From Serratia ureilytica (GTDB taxonomy: Bacteria > Pseudomonadota > Gammaproteobacteria > Enterobacterales > Enterobacteriaceae), in NCBI RefSeq assembly GCF_013375155.1, contig NZ_JABXOF010000001.1:372001-436000 (forward strand): a stretch of 64,000 nt of DNA. Direction: 5' to 3'. Position 1 is the first letter of the stretch, and every line of letters begins with the position of its first letter. Below, one piece after another: positions 41,798 through 51,492 of the stretch. The position numbers and the translations under genes are program-made. Under the pieces are notes generated by a model. It made no database searches, was not told the DNA's origin, and saw only the letters and a list, made by a program, of their open reading frames with translations.

Positions 41798-42532
41798 TTA
41801 CCTCGTCTTGCGGCGCCAATAGCCGCTAACCGTCCAATAAATAGCCAACTGGCTTAACCAAACCCACCAACCCGCCCACAGGTTATGGGTAAGAAAATGT
41901 GCGCCGCGCATGATCTGACCAAAGCCCATCACCATGCCAAGCGCGATGCCGCCGCACCAACACCACCAGGCGAGGCGCGGACGCTGCGGATAAAACAGGA
42001 AAAACAACGCCATCACCGCGAAACCGCTCGAGGCGTGCCCGCCGGGGAAACAGCGGCCGGGGCCCGGCAGCGCCGGTACCGCGCCGAATAGCGGGAAAGA
42101 CATCGCTTTGCCGCCGTACTCAATCAGATCCCACGGGCAGGAGTGCGCGCTGGTGGCTTTGAGAATGCCCACCACCAGCGGGCCAATGCCAATCAGCAGC
42201 ATGGTCACGATCAGGCGCGCGCTGCGGCGATAGATGCCCCAAAACAGCGTCAGCACCGCCCCTACGATCACTATCTGCTTCAACAGGCGGTGATTGATCA
42301 GATCCAGCCAATAATTGTTTTGCCACGGGAAATGCCCGCTGGCGGCATCGTACCAATAGTTGCTGATCGCCCAATCCAGCTGTTCGTTGCGGGAGAGCCA
42401 CAGAAACGCCAGACCGCTGATCAGCAGGCCAAAAACCTGCCAACGGTAAAAGGATGTCGACAGGGAGTAAAGGGCGGTTGTCTTAATTTGCGGTGTCGTT
42501 GAGGATTGATTTAATGACGATTCTGGATTCAC
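41798..42532 (-). CDS. PAP2-family membrane phosphatase (second)
   Basis: 244 residues from a GTG at 42532 with a poor ribosome site. About six membrane helices; PAP2 motifs read KATSAHSCPWDL, FPGGHASSGFA and RGAHFLTHNLWAG, so the catalytic histidines are present. The N-terminal region is unlike YbjG. Families of this type act on lipid A, phosphatidylglycerophosphate or polyprenyl phosphates; I cannot choose. Co-transcribed with ybjG. Confidence 0.83.
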   Translation of the reverse strand: MNPESSLNQSSTTPQIKTTALYSLSTSFYRWQVFGLLISGLAFLWLSRNEQLDWAISNYWYDAASGHFPWQNNYWLDLINHRLLKQIVIVGAVLTLFWGIYRRSARLIVTMLLIGIGPLVVGILKATSAHSCPWDLIEYGGKAMSFPLFGAVPALPGPGRCFPGGHASSGFAVMALFFLFYPQRPRLAWWCWCGGIALGMVMGFGQIMRGAHFLTHNLWAGWWVWLSQLAIYWTVSGYWRRKTR

Positions 42533-42823
42533 GCGCAGGCTCGGTGACAGGATTGAATGACGTCACTGTAATAATTCTGTCTTAAGAAAACCTTAGTCCG
42601 CCGGCAAGAAAACCCTATCTGATACACCCGCTTGTGCGAAGGTAATCGCTTGTTTTTCTCGTCTTAACCCGAGGGTGTGCTGGCTAATTGCTCCGCTTAA
42701 CGGTTTATATCAGGCGATTGTCACTATTTATTGCCTATTGTAAAGAAGATTAAACCTGTGGCGGGCTTGGCGGTAGTGTATTAGTTTATAGTCGGATTAT
42801 TTGACAAAGTGTAGGGATAAAAC

Positions 42824-43336
42824 ATGAACAAGGCATCCGTTGTATTTTCCGGCCTGCTGATGGCCGTTTCCGCTGGCGCTATGGCGGCGACCTCTGGCGA
42901 TGACGCAGACATGAGCAAACAGCCGCTGGAAAAAGTCGCGCCTTACCCGAAAGCCGAGAAGGGCATGAATCGCCAGGTGATCTACCTGCCGAAGCAAGAG
43001 CACGAAGAGAACTACAAGGTAGAACTGCTGATCGGCAAGACGCTGGAAGTGGACTGCAACCGCCATATGATTGGCGGCACGCTGGAGACCAAAACCCTGT
43101 CCGGCTGGGGTTACGACTACCTGGTGCTGGAGAAGCTGTCTGAACCGGCCTCGACCATGATGGCCTGCCCGGACAATACCAAGACCAAGAAATTCATCGC
43201 TGCCAACCTGGGCGACGCCGCGATGCAGCGCTACAACAGCCGCCTGCCGATCGTGGTGTATGCGCCGAAAGACGCGGAAGTGAAATACCGCATCTGGAAA
43301 GCCGAAGACACCGTAAGCCAGGCTGAGCAGAAATAA
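42824..43336 (+). CDS. eco: Ecotin, periplasmic serine protease inhibitor
   Basis: 170 residues. Signal peptide ending AMAAT near residue 22. The reactive loop STMMACPD carries the Met-Met P1 region and one disulfide Cys; the partner is in EVDCNRH. Inhibits trypsin-, chymotrypsin- and elastase-like proteases, including host neutrophil elastase. Monocistronic. Confidence 0.95.
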   Translation: MNKASVVFSGLLMAVSAGAMAATSGDDADMSKQPLEKVAPYPKAEKGMNRQVIYLPKQEHEENYKVELLIGKTLEVDCNRHMIGGTLETKTLSGWGYDYLVLEKLSEPASTMMACPDNTKTKKFIAANLGDAAMQRYNSRLPIVVYAPKDAEVKYRIWKAEDTVSQAEQK

Positions 43337-43635
43337 CCGCCGCCTGACGCCGCTCTGCTGGCCATTCCTGGTTGGCGGAGCCTTTCTCCTTCCTGTCTCC
43401 ATATCATTCCCGCATCTTTGACACTCGACTGATTGCTTTCGGACGTGGCTTTTAGGCGCGACATGGCAACGAAATACGCAAGCCAATACCTCTTCACAAA
43501 TGCACAGGAAGCACGCAGCTGCATGGATGGGAGAGGATGCGCGCGTATAGAAATAGAGCAAAGAAATCTTTACTGAAGTGTGATAATTTTGCGCATGCCC
43601 TATTAATGGAATGACACAGAAGATAAGGATATCCA
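43337..43635 (+). other. Intergenic region before the lipase island
   Basis: About 300 bases; base composition falls toward the island. It holds a 37-codon reading frame from 43462 without a clear ribosome site, which I do not call. No repeat or attachment site was recognised. Confidence 0.4.
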
Positions 43636-43755
43636 ATGCGTTATCGTTCGCTAACGCTCGACGAGCCCCGTAAAAGCCGCACACCTGGCGAGTTGCTTGA
43701 TGATGGTGCGCCTGTGCCGACCACGGAACCCTGCGAGTGGGCAGGCACCGTATGA
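43636..43755 (+). CDS. Small ORF of 39 codons translationally coupled to the lipase
   Basis: Begins MRYRSLTLDEPRK and ends EPCEWAGTV. An AAGGAT ribosome site lies 7 bases upstream of the ATG, and the TGA overlaps the lipase ATG (ATGA). Proline- and charge-rich, with no signal peptide. I do not recognise it. It could be a real small secretion-associated or leader protein, or the remnant of a longer gene such as a PAAR or adaptor protein. Confidence 0.5.
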   Translation: MRYRSLTLDEPRKSRTPGELLDDGAPVPTTEPCEWAGTV

Positions 43756-45233
43756 AACTGATTCATTTCTCCTCTGAACACACGGCGCCGGAAAGCTTTT
43801 CCAGGATACTTAACCCGACAGCAGCGCGGCATGAGCTGGAACGGCATTATTTGTTCGGCGGCGCGGCCGGCATATCGATAAGCAGCCGGTATCCGATCAC
43901 CCGCAATACTCAATCCGGGATTGGCGTCACCGGTTATCGTGAGGACGTGGCTATGAAGCGCAGCGTACTCGATGAGATCAACCGGGGCGGCTTGCTGGCG
44001 ATTGATCAGGGAATCGGCACCTGGACGCCGACGAAATATGCCTTTTACGTCGACGCGGAAGGCCGATTACAGCGCTACCCAGGCAGCTCTCTTCCCGCCT
44101 TTTATCCTACCGGGCGCGTGATCGCCCGCTATGAAGAAATGGTCAGCCGCTATGGCCACCGGGCAAAACCGACGGTGCTGCCGGCGAGGCAGAGTACGAC
44201 CCGGAATCCCCCTCTGCAACAAGCCATCGCGACCGCAGTGGCAACCGTTGCCGCCACGGTGCAGGCCATCCGTCCACTGACCAAGGCAGAACGCTGGCAA
44301 GAACGCCAGTACCTGATAGGGAGAGGCAACCGCAGCATTTACCCGGATGCGCGCCTGGCGGCACAGCGCCTGGCGGAGAACAACATCGCGGTCGAAAAGG
44401 CGAAGTTGGCTGAGAATGTCTATAAGACCACTAACCCGCTCAAGGACACGATAGACATCCCTGAAGGCTGGAAGGATATCAGTAACAATGATGGGGCGCT
44501 GGGTCAACTCGGTTTAAGCAAAGATATGCTCTATGACGATGAGGATACGCCGGGCTTTCTGGCTCGGGTTTATCAGCCTGATGAGAAGGTCTTTGGCAAA
44601 GCGATGAACCCGACGGTGGTGTTCCGCGGATCGCGTGCGCCCGAGTTCCCGGAGGGAATAAGCAAGGCTGCCCAGAAAGCGTTATTGAACGGCGATTTGT
44701 CAGGGATTAAAAACCTGAGTGACTGGTCAAATAACGGCGCTCAGGGGTTGGGGTTTAATTCTGAATACTATAAACAAGCCGTTATAATTGGCGATAAAAT
44801 TTCGAAAGTATCAAATATTGACGTTGCGGGTCATTCATTAGGAGGCGGTATGGCCTCTGCGACCTCCATAGCCAGCGGCAAACCGGCTTGGACGTTTAAT
44901 GCAGCAGGCCTGAATGCGGGAACCGTCGAAAAATACGGTGGCTCTATAATAGGCAGCGCCGATAATATTCAGGCGTATCGCGTAAAAGGGGAGCTGTTGA
45001 CCAAGCTGCAGGAGGTTGATTTGTGGGAAGATGCCAAAGACCTTAAATTTTATCCCCCGGCGGTGATGGCGAAAGAGCGGTTGTCCATGTTGGCGCCTGA
45101 CGCCGTGGGAGTAAAGCACACGCTTCCCGGTGGAACAGGTTCACTGCTGGATAAGCACGGTATAGACCAGGCGATACAATGCATTGAAAATGAGAAAGAC
45201 GATGACATTGCCACAATCAAGGGACGAATATGA
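43752..45233 (+). CDS. GxSxG lipase, probable type VI secretion lipase effector
   Basis: 493 residues from the ATG at 43752 (a GTG 5 codons earlier is possible). No signal peptide. The C-terminal alpha/beta-hydrolase (about 240-490) has VVFRGSRAPEFPEG near residue 295, the nucleophile Ser362 in VAGHSLGGGMA, and a likely catalytic His in LDKHGIDQAI. The N-terminal 200 residues are unassigned. The next gene, a lipoprotein with ankyrin-like repeats, overlaps by 4 bases. Similar lipase-ankyrin lipoprotein pairs are known as Tle/Tli. No secretion genes are in the window, so the T6SS link is inference. Confidence 0.75.
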   Translation: MKLIHFSSEHTAPESFSRILNPTAARHELERHYLFGGAAGISISSRYPITRNTQSGIGVTGYREDVAMKRSVLDEINRGGLLAIDQGIGTWTPTKYAFYVDAEGRLQRYPGSSLPAFYPTGRVIARYEEMVSRYGHRAKPTVLPARQSTTRNPPLQQAIATAVATVAATVQAIRPLTKAERWQERQYLIGRGNRSIYPDARLAAQRLAENNIAVEKAKLAENVYKTTNPLKDTIDIPEGWKDISNNDGALGQLGLSKDMLYDDEDTPGFLARVYQPDEKVFGKAMNPTVVFRGSRAPEFPEGISKAAQKALLNGDLSGIKNLSDWSNNGAQGLGFNSEYYKQAVIIGDKISKVSNIDVAGHSLGGGMASATSIASGKPAWTFNAAGLNAGTVEKYGGSIIGSADNIQAYRVKGELLTKLQEVDLWEDAKDLKFYPPAVMAKERLSMLAPDAVGVKHTLPGGTGSLLDKHGIDQAIQCIENEKDDDIATIKGRI

Positions 45234-46003
45234 AAAAAATCATACTCATTATCACGATGCTAGTGTCTATGCTCATCATTCAGGGGTGCAAACAAGGTAT
45301 GGATTTACAACCGCAGGATTATTTTGAAGGGACGCAGCTGGACATCGCCAACATCATCTACGAGGGTGACAGGCAAAAGCTGGATAAGGTTTTACCGACG
45401 GTAAGCAAAGAAACGTTAAATCGACCGGGCAAGGCGGAGATGACGTTGCTATTCTGGGCGATAAATAACGCTATCTTTGACAAGAACACGCCAGAGCGGC
45501 TTAAGATAATTACAGATCTGGTTAAGGCAGGAGCAGACCCACTGCAGCCAAGGCCGGAAGGGAGAAGTAGTCCCGCTGAATTTGTTATGAAAGCAGATAA
45601 GGGAATCTGGATAAAATCCATGTTAGATGGGGGGCTATCTCCTAATGCAAAAGATAAAGTCAACAATAAGCCAATTATATTTAAAAGTATTCTTGCGAAG
45701 AACACAGAGACATTAGAGGTCATGTTGGATTATGGCGCTGATATAAATATAAGAAATTCACTGGGTGATACGCTGCTCATCGATGCTTTAGATTATCACT
45801 CCTATGACCACGTCATTCTTCTATTAGAAAAAGGCGCCGATAGTGATATAAGAGGCAACTCGGGTTGGACGATGGGTAATCAACTACAACGGCTGATTAA
45901 TAGAAGTCCGGACGGCAGTGAGGCGAAAGCGTCTCTTGAGCGCATCAAAGACGAGCTAATTAAGCGTGGTGGGAAATGGCCGCCTCTCCCTGTCAGTCAA
46001 TAA
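45230..46003 (+). CDS. Ankyrin-like lipoprotein, probable lipase immunity protein (copy 1)
   Basis: 257 residues. Lipoprotein signal with Cys in IIQGCKQG near residue 20, so periplasm-facing. Helical repeats typical of ankyrins, for example LLFWAINNAIFDKNTPERL, LDYGADINIRNSLGDTLLIDAL and LLEKGADSDIRGNSGWT. It overlaps the lipase stop (ATGA), fitting an immunity protein that must be made with its toxin. AT-rich relative to the backbone, suggesting transfer. Confidence 0.78.
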   Translation: MKKIILIITMLVSMLIIQGCKQGMDLQPQDYFEGTQLDIANIIYEGDRQKLDKVLPTVSKETLNRPGKAEMTLLFWAINNAIFDKNTPERLKIITDLVKAGADPLQPRPEGRSSPAEFVMKADKGIWIKSMLDGGLSPNAKDKVNNKPIIFKSILAKNTETLEVMLDYGADINIRNSLGDTLLIDALDYHSYDHVILLLEKGADSDIRGNSGWTMGNQLQRLINRSPDGSEAKASLERIKDELIKRGGKWPPLPVSQ

Positions 46004-46091
46004 GCCGTTCTCAGTATTCAAGGGCATAGAGGGATGCTGATACGGTGAAAAAGCAAAGTTGAACCGTGGTTACGCTTAAAATGGAGATGGC

Positions 46092-46835
46092 ATGAGGCAC
46101 AGGGCTCTTATCATTATCATGTTGCTGTCGATGCTCATGATGCAGGGATGCGAACAAGGTAGGGATCTACAGCCACAAGATTATTTTGAAGGGACGCAGC
46201 TGGACATCGCCAATATCATCTACGAGGGTGACAGAAAAAAGCTGGATAAGGTTTTATCGACGGTGAGCAAAGAAACGTTAAATCGACCGGCCAAGGCGGA
46301 GATGACGTTGTTATTCTGGGCGATAAATAACGCTATCTTTGACAAGAACACGCCAGAGCGGCTCAATATCATTACGGATTTGGTCAAGGTGGGGGCAGAT
46401 CCACTGCAGCCAAGAACTGAGGGGGGGAGTAGCCCAGCTGAATTTGTTATGAAGGCGAATAACGGCGTATGGATACAAGCTATGTTAGAGGGCGGGCTCT
46501 CTCCAAATGCCAGAGATAAGGTTCATAATCAACCCATTATATTTGAAAGTTTTGATGCGGCGAACATAGAAACATTAAAGATGTTAATTGCATACCAAGT
46601 TGATGTTAATATCAAAGGGGCTATGAACAAAACGCCATTAATTAATGCGCTGTATAACAGTTGCCCAGAACACATTGAGGTTCTGTTGGCTCATGGAGCT
46701 AATCCATTAGCCAAAGATGATTTTAATGACAGCTTCCTCTCGCTGATTTCTGCGGAAATAGCTAAAGGGGATAAGAGCAATGCGTATATAAAGAAACTAA
46801 TTAAAATTAAAGAAAAAATAAAACAGGTGAATTAG
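46092..46835 (+). CDS. Ankyrin-like lipoprotein, probable immunity paralogue (copy 2)
   Basis: 247 residues. Lipobox MMQGC near residue 20. The first 130 or so residues nearly match copy 1 (identical for instance in DLQPQDYFEGTQLDIANII and NNAIFDKNTPERL). The C-terminal third has diverged strongly (LIAYQVDVNIKGAMNKT, LLAHGANPLAKDD). Follows copy 1 by 88 bases. It may be an immunity gene captured against a related lipase, or a diversified duplicate. Confidence 0.75.
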   Translation: MRHRALIIIMLLSMLMMQGCEQGRDLQPQDYFEGTQLDIANIIYEGDRKKLDKVLSTVSKETLNRPAKAEMTLLFWAINNAIFDKNTPERLNIITDLVKVGADPLQPRTEGGSSPAEFVMKANNGVWIQAMLEGGLSPNARDKVHNQPIIFESFDAANIETLKMLIAYQVDVNIKGAMNKTPLINALYNSCPEHIEVLLAHGANPLAKDDFNDSFLSLISAEIAKGDKSNAYIKKLIKIKEKIKQVN

Positions 46836-47312
46836 ATAGTCTCGACTATCATGGGGGACAATGCTGGTCTTCTTCCAGTGCAGTAACATGACGTTATGAT
46901 ATACAGGAAGATGATGGAATGAGCCACCAAAGAGCACCCAGCCGACGGCGACGAGAGTGCTGTTGTTAAGTCCCGTTTGTGACGCCATCTCTTTGAACAG
47001 TGGCGAACCCACAAGCAGCGTTTCTATGTTGAAACCTGCACATTGATAGGGAGGCTGGCGTAAGCGACGCTCAGAGATAGGATGCTTTATGCCTGACGAC
47101 GAGGCCGCGACAGCAGGTGTTGCGGGCTGCTTCAGGCAACAAAAAACCCGATAATCTTGAACCTAAAAGGCGGGATTATCGGGCTCCACAAAATGGGGAC
47201 ATCAAAGAAAAGCAGTGGCACTAATTCAGACTGCGGCCCCCAACGAAAGTTCTGGCCGGCGACAAAAAAATCAAAATATTTTTATCGCCGATCCATCTCT
47301 CTCGCTAATCGA
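46836..47312 (-). other. Intergenic region between the immunity genes and ybjL
   Basis: 477 bases with no supported gene. It holds a short stem just after the last immunity gene (46835-46840 with 46845-46850) and the ybjL terminator (listed separately). The interval between them has reading frames only by chance; it could be degraded island sequence. Confidence 0.5.
47138..47183 (-). terminator. Terminator after ybjL
   Basis: On the minus strand GATAATCCCG-type stem arms (47174-47183 and 47147-47156) are followed by six T (47141-47146). The 130-base gap to the ybjL stop is long but no other minus gene intervenes. Confidence 0.75.
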
Positions 47313-49001
47313 TCAGCCGAGTATGCCCGGCCATAGCACCACGATGAGTGAACCCGCCAGCGTTAACAGCACGTTAGCGATGGCGTAGGTGCCGGCGTAG
47401 CCCAGCGCCGGGATGTTGCTGCGCGCGGTATCGCTGATGATCTCCATCGCCGGTGCGCAGGTGCGGGCGCCCATAATCGCGCCGAACAGCAGGGCGCGGT
47501 TCATGCGCAGCACGTAGGCGCCGAACAGGAAGCAGATAATCACCGGCACCAGGCTGACGATCAGCCCGGCGATCAGCATCTGGCCGCCGACCGCGCCCAG
47601 GCTGTGGCCGATGCCGGCGCCGGCGCTCAGGCCCACGCCCGCCATAAACACCATCAGGCCGAATTCTTTCACCATGTTCAACGCGCCCTGCGGAATGTAG
47701 CCGAAGGTCGGGTGGTTGGCGCGCAGGAAGCCGAGCATGATGCCGGACATCAGCAGGCCGGCGGCGTTGCCGATGCCGAACGAGAAGTTACTGAACTGAA
47801 TGGTGATCTGGCCGATCAGCAGGCCGATGATGAAGAAGGCGCAGAACGCCAGCAGATCGGTCACCTGGCTGTGGATCGAGATAAAGCCAATTTTCTCCGC
47901 CACGCTCTTAACCCGGCGCGCGTCGCCGCTCACCTGCAACACGTCGCCTTTGTTGAGCACGATGCTGTCGTCGATCGGCATTTCGATCTGGCTGCGGATC
48001 ACGCGGTTGAGGAAGCAGCCGTGGTCGGTCAGCTTCAGCTGGCTCAGGCGTTTGTTCACCGCGTTGCTGTTCTTCACCACGATCTCTTCGGTGACGATGC
48101 GCATGTCGAGCAGATCGCGATCGAACACTTCCTTGCCGTTGCGGAAGCTCGGGTCCAGCCGCGCGTGGGCGTCCGGGTAGCCGACCAGCGAGATCTCGTC
48201 GCCCACCTGCAGCACCGCGTCACCGTCCGGGTTGGCCAGAATGCCGTTGCGGCGGATGCGTTCGATGTAACAGCCGGTCTGGCGGTAGATGCCCAGCTCG
48301 CGCAGGTTCTTGCCGTCGGCCCAGGCCACCAGCTCGGGGCCGACGCGGTAGGCGCGGATCACCGGCAGGTAGACCTTGCGCTGGCTGTCGGTGTCCAGGC
48401 CGCGTTCACGAGCGATTTGCTGGGCGGAGGTGGACAGATCCTGGTGCTGCAGCTTCGGCAGGTAGCGCGCGCCAAAAATCAGGCTGACCAGACCGATCAG
48501 GTAGGTGAGGGCATAGCCGAGGCTCAGATGATCCTGCGCCGCCAGCAGCGCCGGGCCGTTGACGATGGTGTTGCGCAGCGTATCGCCGGCCCCCACCAGC
48601 ACCGGCGTGGAGGTCATCGAGCCGGCCAGCATGCCAGCGGTCAGGCCGATGTCCCAGTGGAACAGCTTGCCGAGACCGATGGCGATCACCATCGCCGAAC
48701 CGACCATCACCAGCGCCAGCATCAGGTAATTTTTGCCGTCGCGGAAGAAAATCGAGAAAAAGTTAGGCCCGGCTTCCACCCCGACGCAGAAAATAAACAG
48801 CATGAAGCCGAGATTCAGCGCCTCGGTGTTAATGGCGAAGTGTTGCTGGCCGAGCAACAGGGAAACCACTAAAACGCCAATGGAATTACCGAGTTGGACG
48901 GAGCCCAGACGGAGTTTACCGAGGCACAGCCCCAGCGCGAGTACCACGAACAGTAACAGAATGTAGTTACCGTTTAACAAACTAGCGACGTTTATGTTCA
49001 C
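47313..49001 (-). CDS. ybjL: Putative transporter YbjL (aspartate:alanine exchanger family)
   Basis: 562 residues from a GTG at 49001, chosen because the protein then aligns with the start of E. coli YbjL (561 residues, MNINVAELLNGNY). Two membrane halves flank two TrkA-C domains (about 200-370). [18 protein letters not shown] and [12 protein letters not shown] are typical. Substrate not established. Confidence 0.93.
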   Translation of the reverse strand: MNINVASLLNGNYILLLFVVLALGLCLGKLRLGSVQLGNSIGVLVVSLLLGQQHFAINTEALNLGFMLFIFCVGVEAGPNFFSIFFRDGKNYLMLALVMVGSAMVIAIGLGKLFHWDIGLTAGMLAGSMTSTPVLVGAGDTLRNTIVNGPALLAAQDHLSLGYALTYLIGLVSLIFGARYLPKLQHQDLSTSAQQIARERGLDTDSQRKVYLPVIRAYRVGPELVAWADGKNLRELGIYRQTGCYIERIRRNGILANPDGDAVLQVGDEISLVGYPDAHARLDPSFRNGKEVFDRDLLDMRIVTEEIVVKNSNAVNKRLSQLKLTDHGCFLNRVIRSQIEMPIDDSIVLNKGDVLQVSGDARRVKSVAEKIGFISIHSQVTDLLAFCAFFIIGLLIGQITIQFSNFSFGIGNAAGLLMSGIMLGFLRANHPTFGYIPQGALNMVKEFGLMVFMAGVGLSAGAGIGHSLGAVGGQMLIAGLIVSLVPVIICFLFGAYVLRMNRALLFGAIMGARTCAPAMEIISDTARSNIPALGYAGTYAIANVLLTLAGSLIVVLWPGILG

Positions 49002-49295
49002 GGAGGATAACTTATTGTTTACCAGTAAGTGCTTGATATAGATAACTATAAGAGATAAATTCAGCCTTAAAACGACGTCATAAATCACCACCAGCAGAAA
49101 GCGAAGCGAACCATCGTTCGGCGGCGTTCATTCTAGACGCTATGACCGATGACAGCCAGCACAGAAAGCTGATTTCCTGCGCCGCCGTGCGCATTTAACT
49201 CTCTTTTGACCAAGGAAAAAATTCGGTTCAGCGTCACCTGACGGGTGGCCGGGCTGATTTCTATTGATGCGGTAATTGGGCGGGGGAGAATTCGC

Positions 49296-49685
49296 ATGAC
49301 GAGTTATCGATATTGGCTGGGCATTCTCAGCTGTTTTCTGTTGTTCAACCTGGTGTTTCTCGGCCAGCAAACCGGCCTGTTCGGCAGCACGGATCATGAG
49401 CACCACGGGGAAACCGGCCTGCTGCTGTTTGTGATCCCCGGCGCGATCGCCAGCTATCTGTCGAGCCGCAAGCGGCTGCTGTGTCCGCTGCTGGGGGCGC
49501 TTTATGCCTTGCCGCTCTGCCTGCTGATCCGTCACTTCTGGCTGACGCCGTCCTATTCGTTCTGGCAGGAGCTGGCTTACGCCACCAGCGCGGTGTTCTG
49601 GTGCGTGTTCGGCGCGATGCTGATGCTGTTCGCCCTCGGTCTGTTGCACACGCTCCAGCAGCTGCATCGGCGGCAGCGGCAATAA
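49296..49685 (+). CDS. ybjM: YbjM family inner-membrane protein
   Basis: 129 residues from the ATG at 49296. Four hydrophobic segments; the central region LLFVIPGAIASYLSSRK and the end SFWQELAYATSAVFWCVFGA match E. coli YbjM. Function unknown. Between ybjL and grxA as in E. coli. Confidence 0.85.
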   Translation: MTSYRYWLGILSCFLLFNLVFLGQQTGLFGSTDHEHHGETGLLLFVIPGAIASYLSSRKRLLCPLLGALYALPLCLLIRHFWLTPSYSFWQELAYATSAVFWCVFGAMLMLFALGLLHTLQQLHRRQRQ

Positions 49686-49710
49686 AAAAAGGCGCGTTAA
49701 GCGCCTTTTT
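49684..49710. terminator. Bidirectional terminator between ybjM and grxA
   Basis: Stem AAGGCGC/GCGCCTT (49689-49695 with 49701-49707), with A7 on one side and T6 on the other, so it can stop both convergent transcripts. Confidence 0.9.
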
Positions 49711-49724
49711 TGTCGTTCAAAAAC

Positions 49725-49988
49725 TTACTGGAACAGGTTCAGGTGTTCTTTAGCGTAAGCTTCGAAATCGGTGCAACCGCCGATGTGCTTCTCGTCCAGG
49801 AAGATCTGCGGAACGGTTTCAACCGGTTTACCGACGGTTTTTTCCAGATCGGCCTTGGTGATGCCTTCCGCGTGGATGTCAACGTAACGGAAGTTGAAAT
49901 CGTCGCGTTCTTCAGTCAGTTTTTCCGCCAGTTCTTTAGCGCGGACACAATAAGGACAGCCAGGACGCCCGAAGATTACTGCAAACAT
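49725..49988 (-). CDS. grxA: Glutaredoxin 1
   Basis: 87 residues from the ATG at 49988 with AAGGAGC upstream. Redox-active CPYC in FGRPGCPYCVRAKE near residue 11, cis-Pro segment ETVPQIFLDEKHIGGCTDF near residue 57. Reduces ribonucleotide reductase and other disulfides with glutathione; OxyR-regulated in E. coli. Confidence 0.96.
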   Translation of the reverse strand: MFAVIFGRPGCPYCVRAKELAEKLTEERDDFNFRYVDIHAEGITKADLEKTVGKPVETVPQIFLDEKHIGGCTDFEAYAKEHLNLFQ

Positions 49989-50218
49989 GCAACGCTCCTT
50001 AATTGGATTTTCAAAAAATTGTTCGCTACCGCAACGACATCCCGTCACCGAAAAAGTCATTACCTGCGTCAGATGGCGCCTACTATGCCCGTTGAGGCGG
50101 TGAAAAAAAAGCAGGAATTACCTGTTAATCTGATTCATGTAACCAATTAGTCTGCCGGGGCTGTCGCCGTCGACGGGAATTCACTACACTGGGGGCAGAC
50201 CTTCTGGAGAAGAAAAAT

Positions 50219-50533
50219 ATGCGTTCATTCGGTGACTTACCGCGCCCGGTGCTGGTGTTGGAAGGGCTGGGCATCGTGATGCTGGTATTGGCCTACCTCA
50301 GTATTCACGGGCACCTGCAGCTGCCGGGCTGGCTGGCGTCGCAGCAGGCGGCGGTCGGCATGATTTTCCTCGGCGTGGCGCTGATGGTGCCGGCGGCGGC
50401 GTTTCTGGTATGGCGCGTGGTGCAGGGGTTCGGGCCGCTGATGCGCGGCGGCCTGCCGCCGGAAAACGATCGCCGCAAGCCGCAAGATGCGGACGCATCG
50501 AAAAATCATCAGGACAGCGATCCGCGCGCCTGA
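50219..50533 (+). CDS. ybjC: YbjC family protein
   Basis: 104 residues with two hydrophobic segments and a charged C-terminal tail. The start MRSFGDLPRPVLVLEGLGI and MIFLGVALMVPAA correspond to E. coli YbjC. In E. coli nfsA follows; here rimK follows directly. Function unknown. Confidence 0.83.
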   Translation: MRSFGDLPRPVLVLEGLGIVMLVLAYLSIHGHLQLPGWLASQQAAVGMIFLGVALMVPAAAFLVWRVVQGFGPLMRGGLPPENDRRKPQDADASKNHQDSDPRA

Positions 50534-50589
50534 GCGCCGCGGCCGCTAACCCGCCTGCGGGGCAGGCGTTGGCCTTTTTGGGGTGACGA

Positions 50590-51492
50590 GTGAAAATTGC
50601 CATTCTTTCTCGCGACGGATCGCTCTATTCGTGCAAGCGGCTGCGTGAAGCGGCGGAAGATCGCGGGCACAGCATCGATATCATCGATCCGCTTTCCTGT
50701 TATATGAACATCAACCCGGCGGCGCCGACCATTCACTATCGCGGCCGTCAGTTGGAGCGTTATGACGCGGTGATCCCGCGCATCGGTTCCGCCATCACCT
50801 TTTACGGCACCGCGGTGCTGCGCCAATTCGAGCTGCTTGGCAGCTACCCGCTCAACGAATCCGTGGCCATTACCCGCGCCCGCGACAAGCTGCGTTCGCT
50901 GCAACTGTTGGCCCGGCAGGGTATCGATCTGCCGATCACCGGTTTCGCCCATTCACCGGACGATACCGGCGATCTGATCGAACTGGTCGGCGGCGCGCCG
51001 CTGGTGGTCAAGCTGGTGGAAGGCACGCAGGGCATCGGGGTGGTGCTGGCGGAAACTCGCCAGGCGGCGGAAAGCGTGATCGACGCCTTTCGCGGCCTGA
51101 ACGCCCATATTCTGGTGCAGGAGTACGTGCGCGAAGCGCAGGGCCGCGACGTGCGCTGCCTGGTGGTGGGCGGCCGGGTGGTGGCCGCCATCGAGCGGCA
51201 GGCGAAGCCCGGCGAGTTTCGTTCCAACCTGCACCGTGGCGGCAGCGCCCGCAAAGTGACCATCACCGCCAGGGAGCGGGCGATTGCGGTCAAAGCGGCG
51301 AACACGCTGGGGCTGGACGTCGCCGGGGTGGATATCCTGCGCGCCGAGCGCGGCCCGCTGGTGATGGAGGTCAACGCCTCACCGGGGCTGGAAGGGGTGG
51401 AAACCACTACCGGGCTGGACATTGCCGGCATGATGATCGAATACATCGAGCAGCGCGGCCGGCCGGGGTTCCGCCTGAAATCGGGCGGCTGA
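50590..51492 (+). CDS. rimK: RimK, ribosomal protein S6 glutamate ligase
   Basis: 300 residues from a GTG, identical in length to E. coli RimK. ATP-grasp ligase adding glutamates to the S6 C-terminus. Recognisable by [18 protein letters not shown], the nucleotide loop [16 protein letters not shown] near residue 141 and the metal site [11 protein letters not shown] near residue 258. Confidence 0.96.
   Translation: MKIAILSRDGSLYSCKRLREAAEDRGHSIDIIDPLSCYMNINPAAPTIHYRGRQLERYDAVIPRIGSAITFYGTAVLRQFELLGSYPLNESVAITRARDKLRSLQLLARQGIDLPITGFAHSPDDTGDLIELVGGAPLVVKLVEGTQGIGVVLAETRQAAESVIDAFRGLNAHILVQEYVREAQGRDVRCLVVGGRVVAAIERQAKPGEFRSNLHRGGSARKVTITARERAIAVKAANTLGLDVAGVDILRAERGPLVMEVNASPGLEGVETTTGLDIAGMMIEYIEQRGRPGFRLKSGG

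Noticed and set aside
43462-43575. A 37-codon plus-strand frame between ecotin and the lipase island
   Set aside because: No clear ribosome site, no coupling to a neighbour and no recognisable composition, unlike the 39-codon frame that follows.
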